36,544 bases of DNA, from positions 1-36,544 of the forward strand of contig LCCS01000003.1 of NCBI GenBank assembly GCA_000998045.1, given 5' to 3'. The DNA comes from Parcubacteria group bacterium GW2011_GWD2_42_14 (GTDB lineage: Bacteria; Patescibacteriota; Minisyncoccia; Phycocordibacterales; UBA12088). A program made the translations under genes and the position numbers. The notes under the pieces are model-generated. The model was given only the letters and a program-made list of their open reading frames with translations, did not search any database and had not been told where the DNA came from. The stretch's first letter is position 1, and the number at the start of each line of letters is the position of its first letter. Positions 1 to 7,326 of the stretch are shown piece after piece.

Positions 1-103
1 GTATCCACTGATATCGCTCCATTTGGATTGTTTCGTTCATTTTGACGGTCATTTAGCTACTCTACTAAATCCGCCATATGTGTGTGCACATTACCCGTTG
101 CTA

Positions 104-131
104 TTGACTTGTGATGTAAATGTTATATAAT
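104..131 (+). promoter_or_regulatory. Sigma70-type promoter of the first orphan gene
   Basis: A TTGACT -35 box (104-109) and a perfect TATAAT -10 box (126-131) are separated by 16 nt. Transcription should start near 138, leaving a leader of about 64 nt. The leader holds a small hairpin (ATCTCA, loop, TGAGAT) just before an AGAAGGA ribosome binding site. Nothing else was recognised in bases 1-100. Confidence 0.7.
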
Positions 132-201
132 ATTACTTAGGTAAACATCGGCAATAATGCCACACCCGTGAGGGATCTCAGTGATGAGATAGAAGGAAAA
201 A

Positions 202-618
202 ATGGAAAACGCAATCACCGTGCGCAATATGGTCGAAGGGCAAAAGAATTTGGACAGGATGAAAGAGGAGATTAATACTGTTACAAGTGTCCTGCTGGGA
301 CTTGCAAACGATTTTCTAGAAACTTATACATGTATTGAAATCCCATCAAAAAACTGCTTGTGGAAACTGCAAGAATATCGGAGTGGCTTGATTTGCAATG
401 GCGAATTTGAACTTGATTGTAGGGTGTACAGCATGTATCTGCCAACTGTAGACGGGAGGTACAAGTTAAATCCAAAGTCAAAATTTTCTCTGGCTCTAAA
501 GCATGTTGAGTTGGTATATAACGACCTACCAATTTTCTTAGAAAGGATTTTCCAAAAGTTTCCCCAACTTCATGATACTGTTAAATGGCACGTGAGCGCT
601 GCTAAAAAACAGTTCTAG
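202..618 (+). CDS. Orphan hypothetical protein, 138 aa
   Basis: I do not recognise this family. The product is a soluble mixed alpha/beta-looking protein with no signal peptide or membrane segment. The N-terminal 40 residues look helical and possibly coiled (LDRMKEEINTVTSVLLGL), followed by a segment with scattered aromatic residues. The ATG start is supported by an AGAAGGA ribosome binding site 6-7 nt upstream and by a consensus promoter. The gene ends in TAG and is followed at once by a rho-independent terminator, so it is a single-gene transcription unit. It sits beside the repeat-rich tail of a tRNA gene, a place where accessory genes also lie elsewhere in this window. Confidence 0.7.
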   Translation: MENAITVRNMVEGQKNLDRMKEEINTVTSVLLGLANDFLETYTCIEIPSKNCLWKLQEYRSGLICNGEFELDCRVYSMYLPTVDGRYKLNPKSKFSLALKHVELVYNDLPIFLERIFQKFPQLHDTVKWHVSAAKKQF

Positions 619-627
619 GTTCAGTTT

Positions 628-668
628 CCACCCGAAAGTCACCTTGATTTTCGGGTGGCTTTTGTTTT
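628..668 (+). terminator. Rho-independent terminator of the first orphan gene
   Basis: A perfect 10-bp stem (CCACCCGAAA at 628-637 with TTTCGGGTGG at 649-658) is followed by a T-rich run, 10 nt after the stop codon. Confidence 0.85.
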
Positions 669-681
669 ATACCTACGTTCT

Positions 682-710
682 TTATGAAGAAGGTTGAACC
701 TTCTTCATAA
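682..710. repeat. Perfect palindrome with 14-bp arms
   Basis: TTATGAAGAAGGTT (682-695) and its exact complement (697-710) flank a single G. It lies at the far end of the tRNA-Leu tail region and could be a cruciform or one of the short REP-like hairpins scattered through this genome. Confidence 0.7.
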
Positions 711-931
711 GTGCGCAAGAGAGGACAGAGAGGACTTTTTCCTTACCCTCCGTCCGCGCAAAGCTACGAGCGGGCAAGCAGGAACGACTATAAACCCTTG
801 TTTCGCAGGGAGAAGGCTTCTCTAATCGACTTTATAAGTCCCCTGCGCAGGCAGGCTCACGCGAGCAAAACAAATTGCTCGCTTTGCACACAAAAACAGA
901 AAATCCGCCAGCTGGCGGATGTTCTAGTTTG
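711..931 (-). repeat. tRNA-Leu tail element with copies of the tRNA 3' end
   Basis: Read on the minus strand, this region follows tRNA-Leu. It begins with a terminator hairpin (CCGCCAGCTGGCGG core) whose flanks GCACAAA and TTTGTGTGC include the tRNA end. A hairpin GCGAGCAA..TTGCTCGC comes next, then GGACTT, matching the complement of the tRNA T-arm. After a CTTGCCCGCTCGTAG REP-like hairpin (741-778), the element ends in copies of the tRNA 3' strand. TGCGCAAGAGAGGAC at 712-726 is identical to 932-946 inside the tRNA. The same plan recurs at tRNA-Ser, tRNA-Arg(GCG) and tRNA-Lys. Confidence 0.65.
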
Positions 932-1015
932 TGCGCAAGAGAGGACTTGAACCTCCATGCCCTTGCGGGCGCTACCACCTCAAGGTAGTGCGTCTACCAA
1001 TTTCGCCACCTGCGC
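932..1015 (-). tRNA. tRNA-Leu (GAG anticodon)
   Basis: The complement gives GCGCAGG at the 5' end paired with CTTGCGC and discriminator A73. Anticodon stem CTACC/GGTAG encloses the loop TTGAGGT, giving anticodon GAG (reads CUU and CUC). A long variable arm (GCGCCCGCAAGGGC) is present, as in all tRNA-Leu. CCA is not encoded: A73 is followed by CAA, so a CCA-adding enzyme is needed. Confidence 0.95.
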
Positions 1016-1089
1016 ATTAAGAGGCTCTAAGATAATACAGAGTACGAGAGGATTTGTCTACAAAAAAACTGCTTTCGCAGTTTTAATGA

Positions 1090-1641
1090 TTACTTAGTTT
1101 CTTCAGCTGGAGTTTCCTCAGAAGCAAGTGCTGGTTCGACAGGTATTTCCTCCTTGCTCGCTGTAGCTTCAGCGGAGGCGAGTTCTTCCATCCGTTTCTT
1201 TTCTGCCTCCTCTGTAGCAACCTTGGCAGATGCCTCTTTTACAATACGCTCCTTTTCAGTAGTATCAGACTCAATAGAGGTACCCATCGCAAATGCCTTA
1301 CGCATCGCACGACGAATCTCCTTAGTAGCCTTTTCTCGAATATAGTACAATTTCGCTCGTCGAACCTTTGTTCGCTTCACAATCTCAATCTTATCAATCA
1401 TTGGAGAATAGAGTGGAAATGTCTTTTCTACACCTACCCCACTTGCAACCTTACGCACCGTGAATGTTGCTCCTGCTTCTGTACCGTGTTTAACCATAAG
1501 TACAAGACCCTCAAAAACCTGAAGGCGAACTTTTCCTTTTTCTTTGATTTTTTGTGTCACACGCACAGTATCGCCTGAGCGAACGCCAAGCTCTTTTCGT
1601 GCTTCAATGTTTACTGGTGAAATGACTTCTTGTGTGGTCAT
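1090..1641 (-). CDS. rplS: 50S ribosomal protein L19 with acidic C-terminal tail
   Basis: L19 sits at the 30S-50S interface in the large subunit. Residues 1 to about 115 match the L19 fold: the [20 protein letters not shown] segment, EGLVL, the [12 protein letters not shown] segment and the basic [11 protein letters not shown] region. The start at MTTQEV is chosen because it is the family start; the frame stays open upstream, but that stretch is hairpin-rich and non-protein-like. The product is 183 aa, about 65 aa longer than typical L19. The extra tail is rich in Glu, Ala and Lys and looks disordered. No neighbour overlaps it, and it seems to have its own leader (1642-1830). Confidence 0.93.
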   Translation of the reverse strand: MTTQEVISPVNIEARKELGVRSGDTVRVTQKIKEKGKVRLQVFEGLVLMVKHGTEAGATFTVRKVASGVGVEKTFPLYSPMIDKIEIVKRTKVRRAKLYYIREKATKEIRRAMRKAFAMGTSIESDTTEKERIVKEASAKVATEEAEKKRMEELASAEATASKEEIPVEPALASEETPAEETK

Positions 1642-1830
1642 AGTGCGGGGTACTGTACCACAAGGATGAGCCCCGTGCAAATGCGAAAAGTTGAATGTTA
1701 TAAAGTTCATAAAGCATGCCCCGTACCAAGTCACGCATGACTTTGGTACTGGGGTTGAAAGCTTGCCCCGCTGTGGAGGGGTGAAAGCCCTGTACCGAGC
1801 TATGTTTCTTACCAAGCTGTAAAAGTCTAA
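1642..1830 (-). promoter_or_regulatory. Hairpin-rich leader upstream of rplS
   Basis: On the minus strand this leader contains GGTAC...GTACC bounded structure, a CCAAAGTCA/TGACTTGG hairpin with a four-base loop, and two direct repeats of the type GCTTTCA(A)CCCC. A -10-like TACAGT lies 10 nt before the rplS ATG. The region could be an autoregulatory r-protein leader or a cluster of REP hairpins; the sequence alone does not decide. Confidence 0.35.
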
Positions 1831-1832
1831 TG

Positions 1833-1856
1833 AATACTAGAATTATTACTAGTATT
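1833..1856 (-). terminator. AATACTAG/CTAGTATT hairpin after the pseudouridine synthase gene
   Basis: Eight-bp arms AATACTAG (1833-1840) and CTAGTATT (1849-1856) lie just after the stop codon of the gene at 1859-2587. Hairpins with the same arms occur at 27146-27177 and 33738-33763, so this is a repeated terminator-like family. The U-tract is weak here. Confidence 0.5.
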
Positions 1857-1858
1857 TA

Positions 1859-2587
1859 TTAGACATCTTTCCCTTCAAAAAGGGCAAGCGCGTTTTTAAA
1901 GTCTTGGGGCAAAGGTGCTTCAATTTCCATACGGTCCCCATTGGGATGAATGAAAGAAATCATATGCGCATGAAGTGCCAAACGTTCAAAGCTAAGAGCG
2001 GTACCCTTCTCGGGTGCATATCGCGTATCACCTACTACGGGGTGTCCTATAGCTTTTAAATGTACTCGTATCTGATGTGTGCGACCTGTTTTGGGCTCTA
2101 GGGCAAGATATGAAAAACCATTTTTACTCATAAGAAGCGTCCAGCGTGTGACCGCTTCTCGTAATCTTCCACCTGCAGACGGTCCTGCACTCCATAGCCG
2201 AAAGTCTTTACGTGAACGTCCTATCGGTTTGTCTATGGTGCCATGTGGCTCCCTGATCTCACCCCACACAAATGCATGGTAGAGTTTTTTTATTTCTCTA
2301 TTTTTAAATTGCTCTTTTAAAAACAAAAATGTTGTTTGATTCTTGGCGAGGAGAAGAACACCACTCGTATTCCTATCGAGACGATGGACAATTCCAGGCC
2401 TGTCTATCACCTTTCCATTTTGAAGGGTCATTTCTTCCCCAACACCAACCACATGTGGGTACTGTGCGCGTACCCAGTCTGTCAGAGTCCTCTCTTCCGT
2501 TCTCCCGTCCTCGTGAACCGCAAGTCCTGGTGGTTTGTTCACCACCAGTATGTCATCATCTTCAAACAGTACGTCGGGTTCATTCAT
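1859..2587 (-). CDS. RluA/RluD-family 23S rRNA pseudouridine synthase
   Basis: The enzyme isomerises specific uridines in structured RNA, usually 23S rRNA. The RluA-family active-site motif GIVHRLDRNTSGVLLLAKN is complete, with catalytic Asp in HRLD. N-terminal VLFEDDDILVVNKPPGLAVH and later GRTHQIRVHL, IGHPVVGD and LALHAH are family hallmarks. At 242 aa it lacks the N-terminal S4 domain of RluD, so it is a short RluA-type form. It starts 6 nt after the upstream polyprenyl synthetase stop, so the two are co-transcribed. Target position cannot be assigned. Confidence 0.9.
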   Translation of the reverse strand: MNEPDVLFEDDDILVVNKPPGLAVHEDGRTEERTLTDWVRAQYPHVVGVGEEMTLQNGKVIDRPGIVHRLDRNTSGVLLLAKNQTTFLFLKEQFKNREIKKLYHAFVWGEIREPHGTIDKPIGRSRKDFRLWSAGPSAGGRLREAVTRWTLLMSKNGFSYLALEPKTGRTHQIRVHLKAIGHPVVGDTRYAPEKGTALSFERLALHAHMISFIHPNGDRMEIEAPLPQDFKNALALFEGKDV

Positions 2588-2593
2588 AATTAA

Positions 2594-3643
2594 TTACATG
2601 GGAGGTGTCTCTATAGTACCAGCTACGCGAGCAACCTTCTCAACAAGTGCCACAAGAATGCCTTTTGATGTATCGTCGAGAGGAAGACTCCGAGCAATAC
2701 TTCGTGCATTTTCAATATACGTATGGGCGTATGCCTCTGTCGCCTCACGCGCTCCTGATTTTTCAAAAATATTCACAACCTCACGAACCTCATCCTCAGT
2801 AAGGGTTTCTTTCTTTTCATAGAGTGCTGTGAGGCGCGTGGCATCTCCATGGTCTCTGGCAAATAGTGCAGGGTATGTTTTCTTTCGTTCTATGATATCT
2901 CCATAGGCTCTTTTACCCGTTGCACCAGTTTCTTCCCAGATAGACACATGGTCATCTACAATTTGATACGCAAGACCGAGTGATTCTCCGTACGTAAAAA
3001 GTTTCTGCACTACCTCATCATCACATCCTGCCGACATCCCACCCGCAGACGCTGCAGCGCCCACGAGAACTGCAGTTTTCTTACGTATCATTTCTAGGTA
3101 CGCTTCAGGAGTCACAAGAGGGTCATGGAGCGCATACTTCGTGAGTTCAAAGTCAAGATACTGCCCTTCGCATATCTCTAGGAAGTACTGAGTCAAGAGC
3201 TGCGCAGTGGCTACCCCATACACTGCATCTTTACGCGCAGCTTCAAGAAGGACCTGATTGGTAAGGAGAAGCTGAGCGTCGCCCGAGTTAATACCATGAT
3301 CCTTCCCCCACAGCTTCCAAAGTGTCGGTTGACCACGGCGCATTTCATCATTATCGACTATATCATCATGAATAAGTGTAAAGTTGTGAAAAAGTTCAAC
3401 AGCAGCGGCGAAATCTACAGCAACTGAAGAACCTCCAAAAAGTTTCGCAGTGAGGAGGAGGAGTGACGAACGGGTACGCTTGCCATGAGTGCCTTGTGTA
3501 GGATGACGCAAGTCGTTGCCATACCCCATAAAATACCGAAGCATGTGATACATCGGCAAGCTCCCTGCCTCATGCAGAAGCTGTTCTATTTTCGCATCAA
3601 CTCGCACACTCTCCTCTTGTAAAAATGTTTGCATATCAATCAT
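2594..3643 (-). CDS. Polyprenyl diphosphate synthase (trans-isoprenyl synthase)
   Basis: Condenses isopentenyl diphosphate onto allylic diphosphates to make the long-chain carrier precursor. The first aspartate-rich motif is intact (LIHDDIVDND, then RRGQPT). The second is DDHVS, lacking the final Asp of the usual DDxxD. The start is placed at MIDMQTF, whose ATG lies 1 nt after the uppS stop; a longer frame would overlap uppS by 32 nt. Product about 349 aa. Directly follows uppS, which uses prenyl diphosphates to make undecaprenyl diphosphate, so the operon is a lipid-carrier module. Chain length cannot be read reliably here. Confidence 0.88.
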   Translation of the reverse strand: MIDMQTFLQEESVRVDAKIEQLLHEAGSLPMYHMLRYFMGYGNDLRHPTQGTHGKRTRSSLLLLTAKLFGGSSVAVDFAAAVELFHNFTLIHDDIVDNDEMRRGQPTLWKLWGKDHGINSGDAQLLLTNQVLLEAARKDAVYGVATAQLLTQYFLEICEGQYLDFELTKYALHDPLVTPEAYLEMIRKKTAVLVGAAASAGGMSAGCDDEVVQKLFTYGESLGLAYQIVDDHVSIWEETGATGKRAYGDIIERKKTYPALFARDHGDATRLTALYEKKETLTEDEVREVVNIFEKSGAREATEAYAHTYIENARSIARSLPLDDTSKGILVALVEKVARVAGTIETPPM

Positions 3644-3644
3644 G

Positions 3645-4370
3645 TTATTTACCAAAGTTACGCTTCCTGTTTGCAAACTCTTTAAGTATCAGAAGAAAGT
3701 CCTCTTTTGAAAACGCAGGCCAGTGCGTATCAAGAAAAAAAAGTTCAGAATAACTACTCGACCACGCAAGAAAATTTGAAAGTCTTTTTTGCCCTCCTGT
3801 TCGAACAATTATGTCTGGGTCGGGCATTCCGCTTGTCCACAATGCTTGTGCAAACTCTTTTTCCGTCACACGCTCTTTCCCTTCAGTACCTGCACTTGTG
3901 CATGGTTCTTGTGCCCTTTGGGTAAGGAGCTTGTTCACTCCTGCTAGTATTTCAGAACGTCCACCATAACTCGCCGCAAGCCAAAGAGTAAATTCGGGGT
4001 CTTTTGGATTGGCAGTATGCACCTCTTCAATGAGTTCTTGTATATCAGGAGGGTACAGGCTCAAATCCCCGATAGCTCGTACCGCCCAGTTTTTTTGTCG
4101 TATCTTGACCACCTCTCGTTTAAACAGCACACGTGTCAGCTCGAGCAGGTACCCAACCTCTTCTGTCGTACGCTTCCAGTTTTCAGTAGAAAACACATAT
4201 GCAACAACGTGGTGTATACCAGCCTCATGACACCATACTATGGTCTCCTTGAGCCTTGCATACCCTTCCGTATGTCCTTCAAGTGTCGGCAAATTGCGCT
4301 CTTTCGCCCAGCGCCTGTTGCCATCTAGTATAAAACCTACACAGGTAGGGATGTACGTTTCTGAATCCAT
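3645..4370 (-). CDS. uppS: Undecaprenyl diphosphate synthase
   Basis: Cis-prenyltransferase making the C55 carrier for cell-wall glycans. Signature blocks are all present: FILDGNRRWAKE near the N-terminus with the catalytic Asp, the STENWKR segment, and the C-terminal RTGGQKRLSNFLAW...YSE block. Length 241 aa is normal for the family. A TAGTAT -10-like box ends exactly 6 nt before the ATG, suggesting a leaderless mRNA. The stop is 1 nt from the downstream synthase start, giving tight translational coupling. Confidence 0.95.
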   Translation of the reverse strand: MDSETYIPTCVGFILDGNRRWAKERNLPTLEGHTEGYARLKETIVWCHEAGIHHVVAYVFSTENWKRTTEEVGYLLELTRVLFKREVVKIRQKNWAVRAIGDLSLYPPDIQELIEEVHTANPKDPEFTLWLAASYGGRSEILAGVNKLLTQRAQEPCTSAGTEGKERVTEKEFAQALWTSGMPDPDIIVRTGGQKRLSNFLAWSSSYSELFFLDTHWPAFSKEDFLLILKEFANRKRNFGK

Positions 4371-4376
4371 ACGTAA

Positions 4377-4382
4377 ATACTA
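4377..4382 (-). promoter_or_regulatory. -10 box 6 nt upstream of uppS (leaderless start)
   Basis: TAGTAT on the minus strand is followed by six bases (TTACGT) and then the ATG, placing +1 on the A of the start codon. No good -35 box is evident. Confidence 0.45.
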
Positions 4383-4390
4383 CTCCTTGC

Positions 4391-4672
4391 TTACAGTATG
4401 ATAAAACGATCAAACTTTCTCGAAGGTTCCCTCCACTCTTCATACACAGTTCCCACTCGAGCTTCAGCGGGACCTTTTTGTAAATGATTTTTGAAAACCT
4501 TGAGTACACCATACTCTCCTTGTGCAAGTACCTCTACAGAACCATCGGGAAGGTTTGCCACAAATCCCTTTATAGAAAGGTCGACGGCAATGGCTTGTAC
4601 GAAGTTGCGATACGCGACTCCTTGCACACGCCCTGTGACAATGCAATGTAATTCTGATTGTTTTTCAGACAT
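4391..4672 (-). CDS. acyP: Acylphosphatase
   Basis: Hydrolyses acyl phosphates such as carbamoyl or acetyl phosphate. The diagnostic GRVQGVAYRNF segment carries the phosphate-binding Arg, and the central KGFVANLPDGSVEVLAQG block gives the catalytic Asn. The start at MSEKQS gives 93 aa, the standard length; the open frame extends upstream but not with family-like sequence. It is first in the minus-strand run acyP-uppS-prenyl synthase-RluA. Confidence 0.93.
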   Translation of the reverse strand: MSEKQSELHCIVTGRVQGVAYRNFVQAIAVDLSIKGFVANLPDGSVEVLAQGEYGVLKVFKNHLQKGPAEARVGTVYEEWREPSRKFDRFIIL

Positions 4673-4710
4673 GATGCTACTAGGGTACCATAAAACACAG
4701 AATTGTTTTA

Positions 4711-4905
4711 AGGACCTACACAAACGGCGCATTTCTTTGTTGCCCTACACAAAATGTCTCTCGTAGCATTGTTCACACAACTCATTCCATTTTGCTTGGG
4801 CGCCGTGAACTGCACCACGAGAGCATTTCCATTTTTCTAACTCTCCGCCCTCTCCGCCCGCTGCGGATCGTAAGAAAAATTGGTCGCATCCGTTGCGTAA
4901 GTCCT
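4711..4905 (-). mobile_element. MITE-like repeat, copy A (195 bp)
   Basis: Terminal inverted repeats AGGACCTACACAAACGG and (complement of the right end) AGGACTTACGCAACGG bound a non-coding 195-bp unit. Internal ACAAAAT/ATTTTG-type segments match copies at 12348, 26472, 28270 and 31269. It carries an extra 70 bp or so compared with the 121-122 bp copies. No transposase is encoded. Most of the 305-bp gap between acyP and the next gene is this element. Confidence 0.7.
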
Positions 4906-4913
4906 AGTACTAG

Positions 4914-4948
4914 AAAACCGCCCCATCGAAAAGTTCGGGGCGGTTTTT
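4914..4948. terminator. Bidirectional terminator, first of two copies
   Basis: AAAACCGCCCC (4914-4924) pairs with GGGGCGGTTTT (4937-4947) around the loop ATCGAAAAGTTC. The same hairpin recurs at 6061-6094 after the paralogous gene, so it was duplicated with the gene. Confidence 0.85.
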
Positions 4949-4978
4949 ATACATAAAGAGCAAAAGTATGAGCAAAAT

Positions 4979-5923
4979 CTACAGCTTGAAAGTTGTACCA
5001 CCTTCGGGGAAATTATCTTCTCCAATGTGGCACCAAAGCCATTTCTCCACGACTCCAATAGGCCTTATTACTGTCGTGAAGTATTGTTGCCAATGATCAA
5101 CTACACACATGTTGAAGCGACCCATAAACGCGGGGAAGATATTTTCTCTTGTCACTGCAGAACCGAGATAGACAGGGTCATTGTCTCGAATTAAATTTGA
5201 ATGTTGTATTATTTTACATTCGTCAAACAAATTACCACACAACTGCAAAGTACGGTTATAACGAGACAACACCACTCGGTCTGCAGATAAAATTTTTGTA
5301 CCGTCTTCAGTTACTGCCACTGCCCCATCAAACTCCTCACCTTCCTCGTCAAGCACATACTGAATACGTCTTTCAAGCCACGTACAGAGAAAGTTTCTTG
5401 CTTGCACTATATTCCGTAAGCTGTGAGAATTCTCCCACGTAGAAAGTGCACTGACCAGCACGTCGGAGCGAAGAAGACTGGTGGTGTAGCTTCCACTATT
5501 TTTACCTCCCACAATATGTAGCACCTTTTTGTCACGTGAAATTATAACAACTCCAGTATTGGCGACACGAGCCTCGCCTCTGATTTCAAAATCGTCTTGA
5601 AAAGTTGTAATGATGTCCTGAATCTGGCGCATCTGTGAAAGTCCCTTCTCAGACATATGAGCCATTCTGGCAGGCATTCCATATAGACAAATAAGTTCAG
5701 TCAATGATTTCTTACCCACGTCACTTCCCCTCTTGTCTGCATTTTTTAGAATAATTTGAGTCCAAATGTCCGTTTGGGGTCTTAAATTTTTCCTTTCTTC
5801 CAAACACCAGTCTTTCACGTCAGCCATTTCAAAATACTTCTTTTCTTTACATCTTTCCTGCAAATACTGAGTGCGTTTTTCCAACAATTCACTACCTCTT
5901 ACAAACAACTTTTGATTATTCAT
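4979..5923 (-). CDS. Orphan protein, 314 aa, paralogue of the next gene upstream
   Basis: I do not recognise the family. The start at MNNQKLF follows a strong TAGGAGG ribosome binding site; a 17-residue longer frame has none. The product is soluble-looking, without signal peptide or membrane helix. Shared with the gene at 6126-7100 are: an N-terminal KRTQ-L-RC helix, GSDVG, SGSYTTSLLRSDVL/GGTYTAGILRSDVL, a CTWLERRIQYVLDE block, ADRVVLSR, and an identical C-terminal EKWLWCHIGEDNFPEGGTTF end. Conserved Trp, Cys, His and Arg residues could suggest an enzyme or nucleic-acid-binding role, but this is speculation. Both copies keep the same leader and terminator, so this is a tandem duplication including regulation. 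Confidence 0.75.
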   Translation of the reverse strand: MNNQKLFVRGSELLEKRTQYLQERCKEKKYFEMADVKDWCLEERKNLRPQTDIWTQIILKNADKRGSDVGKKSLTELICLYGMPARMAHMSEKGLSQMRQIQDIITTFQDDFEIRGEARVANTGVVIISRDKKVLHIVGGKNSGSYTTSLLRSDVLVSALSTWENSHSLRNIVQARNFLCTWLERRIQYVLDEEGEEFDGAVAVTEDGTKILSADRVVLSRYNRTLQLCGNLFDECKIIQHSNLIRDNDPVYLGSAVTRENIFPAFMGRFNMCVVDHWQQYFTTVIRPIGVVEKWLWCHIGEDNFPEGGTTFKL

Positions 5924-5998
5924 TTTGCGTCCTCCTACAGACGTACGAGCTTTCTTACATAGTTTATGCACCATTTTCTGATACAGCTTCTGCCTCGC

Positions 5999-6026
5999 AG
6001 AGTACCATTAAAAATGAGTTTGTACA
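5999..6026 (-). promoter_or_regulatory. Promoter of the downstream orphan paralogue
   Basis: On the minus strand TGTACA (6021-6026), 16 nt spacer, TACTCT (5999-6004). The same boxes and spacing occur before the other paralogue at 7193-7220, which supports the call. Confidence 0.5.
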
Positions 6027-6060
6027 GAGATTTCAAAGTTATTGCTTACTGGAAAACTGA

Positions 6061-6094
6061 AAACCGCCCCATCGAAAAGTTCGGGGCGGTTTTT
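6061..6094. terminator. Bidirectional terminator, second copy
   Basis: AAACCGCCCC (6061-6070) pairs with GGGGCGGTTT (6083-6092) and is flanked by T/A tracts. It matches the hairpin at 4914-4948 almost base for base, including the loop. Confidence 0.85.
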
Positions 6095-6125
6095 ATACAC
6101 AAAAGAGCAAAAGTATGAGCAAAAT

Positions 6126-7100
6126 CTAGAGCTTGAAAGTTGTGCCACCTTCGGGGAAATTATCTTCTCCAATGTGGCACCAAAGCCATTTCTCCACTTT
6201 TCCACTTGGCATTTTTACCGTAAAGTATTTTTGCCAATGTTCAAGTACGGATAGACTAACGGGCCCCATAAAGGAGTTAAATCGACCTTTAAATGCAGCG
6301 AGAATGTTTTCTCTCGTAACCTCGAGGGCGATTTCGACAAGAACATTATCGCGAACAAGATTTGATTGTTGTAAAATTTTCCTTTTCACAAACAAATCTT
6401 TTTCGTACATTTGGAATGTTTGGTTAAGGCGGGACAACACTACTCGGTCTGCAGGTACAATTTTTGCACCGTCTTCAGTTGCTGCTATAGCAACATCAAA
6501 CTCCTTCCCCGCCTCGTCAAGAACGTACTTAATGCGCCGTTCAAGCCATGAGCAGAGAAAATGTTTTGCCAACAAGGCTTGATGCTGACCATTTCCATAT
6601 TTCCATGATAAAAGTGCACTCATCAACACGTCGGATCTGAGGATGCCGGCGGTGTACGTTCCGCCATTTTTACTTCCTTCAAATCGCATGACACTCTTCT
6701 CATCTTGTGAAATAAAAAACAACCCTGAGTCAGTGATAAACGGTTCATCAAAAATTCCGATAGTGGTATCAATAAAATCACGAATGCCTTGAAAATCACC
6801 AATTGAAGGAAGTTCATCTTGTGAAAGAGTGACTTCATCAAGTCGAAGACCGAAGCTATTCAAAAGTTCTGGTAACGACCCTTCGCCGACATCACTGCCG
6901 ACCATGTCGGCGTTCTGTTTTATTATCCGAGTCCACGCTTCAACATCTCTTGGTCTGTTATGCTCTCTTTCTAACATTAGCCAAGAGGCAATGTTTTTCA
7001 TCCCGAAATACTGACTTTCTGCGCACCGTGTCCGCAAAAACTGAGTGCGTTTCTTCTTCAGATCTTCACCTGTTACAAAGTACGTTTTTTTAGTTTCCAT
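6126..7100 (-). CDS. Orphan protein, 324 aa, tandem paralogue
   Basis: Paralogue of the 4979-5923 gene; family unknown to me. The start METKKTY sits behind the same TAGGAGGACGCAAA ribosome binding site and leader. It shares the N-terminal KKRTQFL-TRC helix, NADMVGSDVG, the central GGTYTAGILRSDVLMSALL segment, WLERRIKYVLDEAGKEFDVA, ADRVVLSRLNQTFQ, and the C-terminal WLWCHIGEDNFPEGGTTFKL. The last 100 bp and the terminators of the two genes are almost identical while the middles have diverged, which suggests gene conversion or strong constraint at the 3' end. No transmembrane or export signals. Confidence 0.75.
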   Translation of the reverse strand: METKKTYFVTGEDLKKKRTQFLRTRCAESQYFGMKNIASWLMLEREHNRPRDVEAWTRIIKQNADMVGSDVGEGSLPELLNSFGLRLDEVTLSQDELPSIGDFQGIRDFIDTTIGIFDEPFITDSGLFFISQDEKSVMRFEGSKNGGTYTAGILRSDVLMSALLSWKYGNGQHQALLAKHFLCSWLERRIKYVLDEAGKEFDVAIAATEDGAKIVPADRVVLSRLNQTFQMYEKDLFVKRKILQQSNLVRDNVLVEIALEVTRENILAAFKGRFNSFMGPVSLSVLEHWQKYFTVKMPSGKVEKWLWCHIGEDNFPEGGTTFKL

Positions 7101-7192
7101 TTTGCGTCCTCCTACAGACGTGCGAGAAGTTTCCTAGGCTTCTTACAATTATGTGTGACCGAGCTCTATAGCTCAGCCCTTCTTCTGCACGC

Positions 7193-7220
7193 AGAATACT
7201 ATGAAAAATGGGTTTGTACA
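7193..7220 (-). promoter_or_regulatory. Promoter of the upstream orphan paralogue
   Basis: TGTACA (7215-7220), 16 nt, TATTCT (7193-7198) on the minus strand, giving a leader of roughly 85 nt that ends in the conserved TAGGAGG ribosome binding site. Confidence 0.5.
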
Positions 7221-7266
7221 GATGTGGCAGTAAAGTAACAAGCCTCAAAAGGACCCTTACAACTTA

Positions 7267-7295
7267 TTGACTTATTATAACAAATTTGTTATATT
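7267..7295 (+). promoter_or_regulatory. Toxin-antitoxin promoter with an 18-bp palindromic operator
   Basis: TTGACT (7267-7272), 17 nt, TATATT (7290-7295). The spacer and -10 box are covered by the perfect palindrome TATAACAAATTTGTTATA (7276-7293). This is the expected geometry for autorepression by the HTH antitoxin encoded just downstream. Confidence 0.8.
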
Positions 7296-7326
7296 AGTCT
7301 CACTAAAAAAGGTCGATACATTATTT

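Noticed and set aside
711-950. 79-aa open frame downstream of tRNA-Leu
   Set aside because: It is built from the tail element and reads into the tRNA gene; it has no family resemblance.
1642-1815. 58-residue N-terminal extension of L19
   Set aside because: Not L19-like; the DNA is hairpin-rich leader sequence.
4711-4905. Possible CRISPR or insertion sequence at the repeat elements
   Set aside because: Repeats are dispersed single units with inverted ends, not regularly spaced arrays, and no Cas or transposase gene is in the window.
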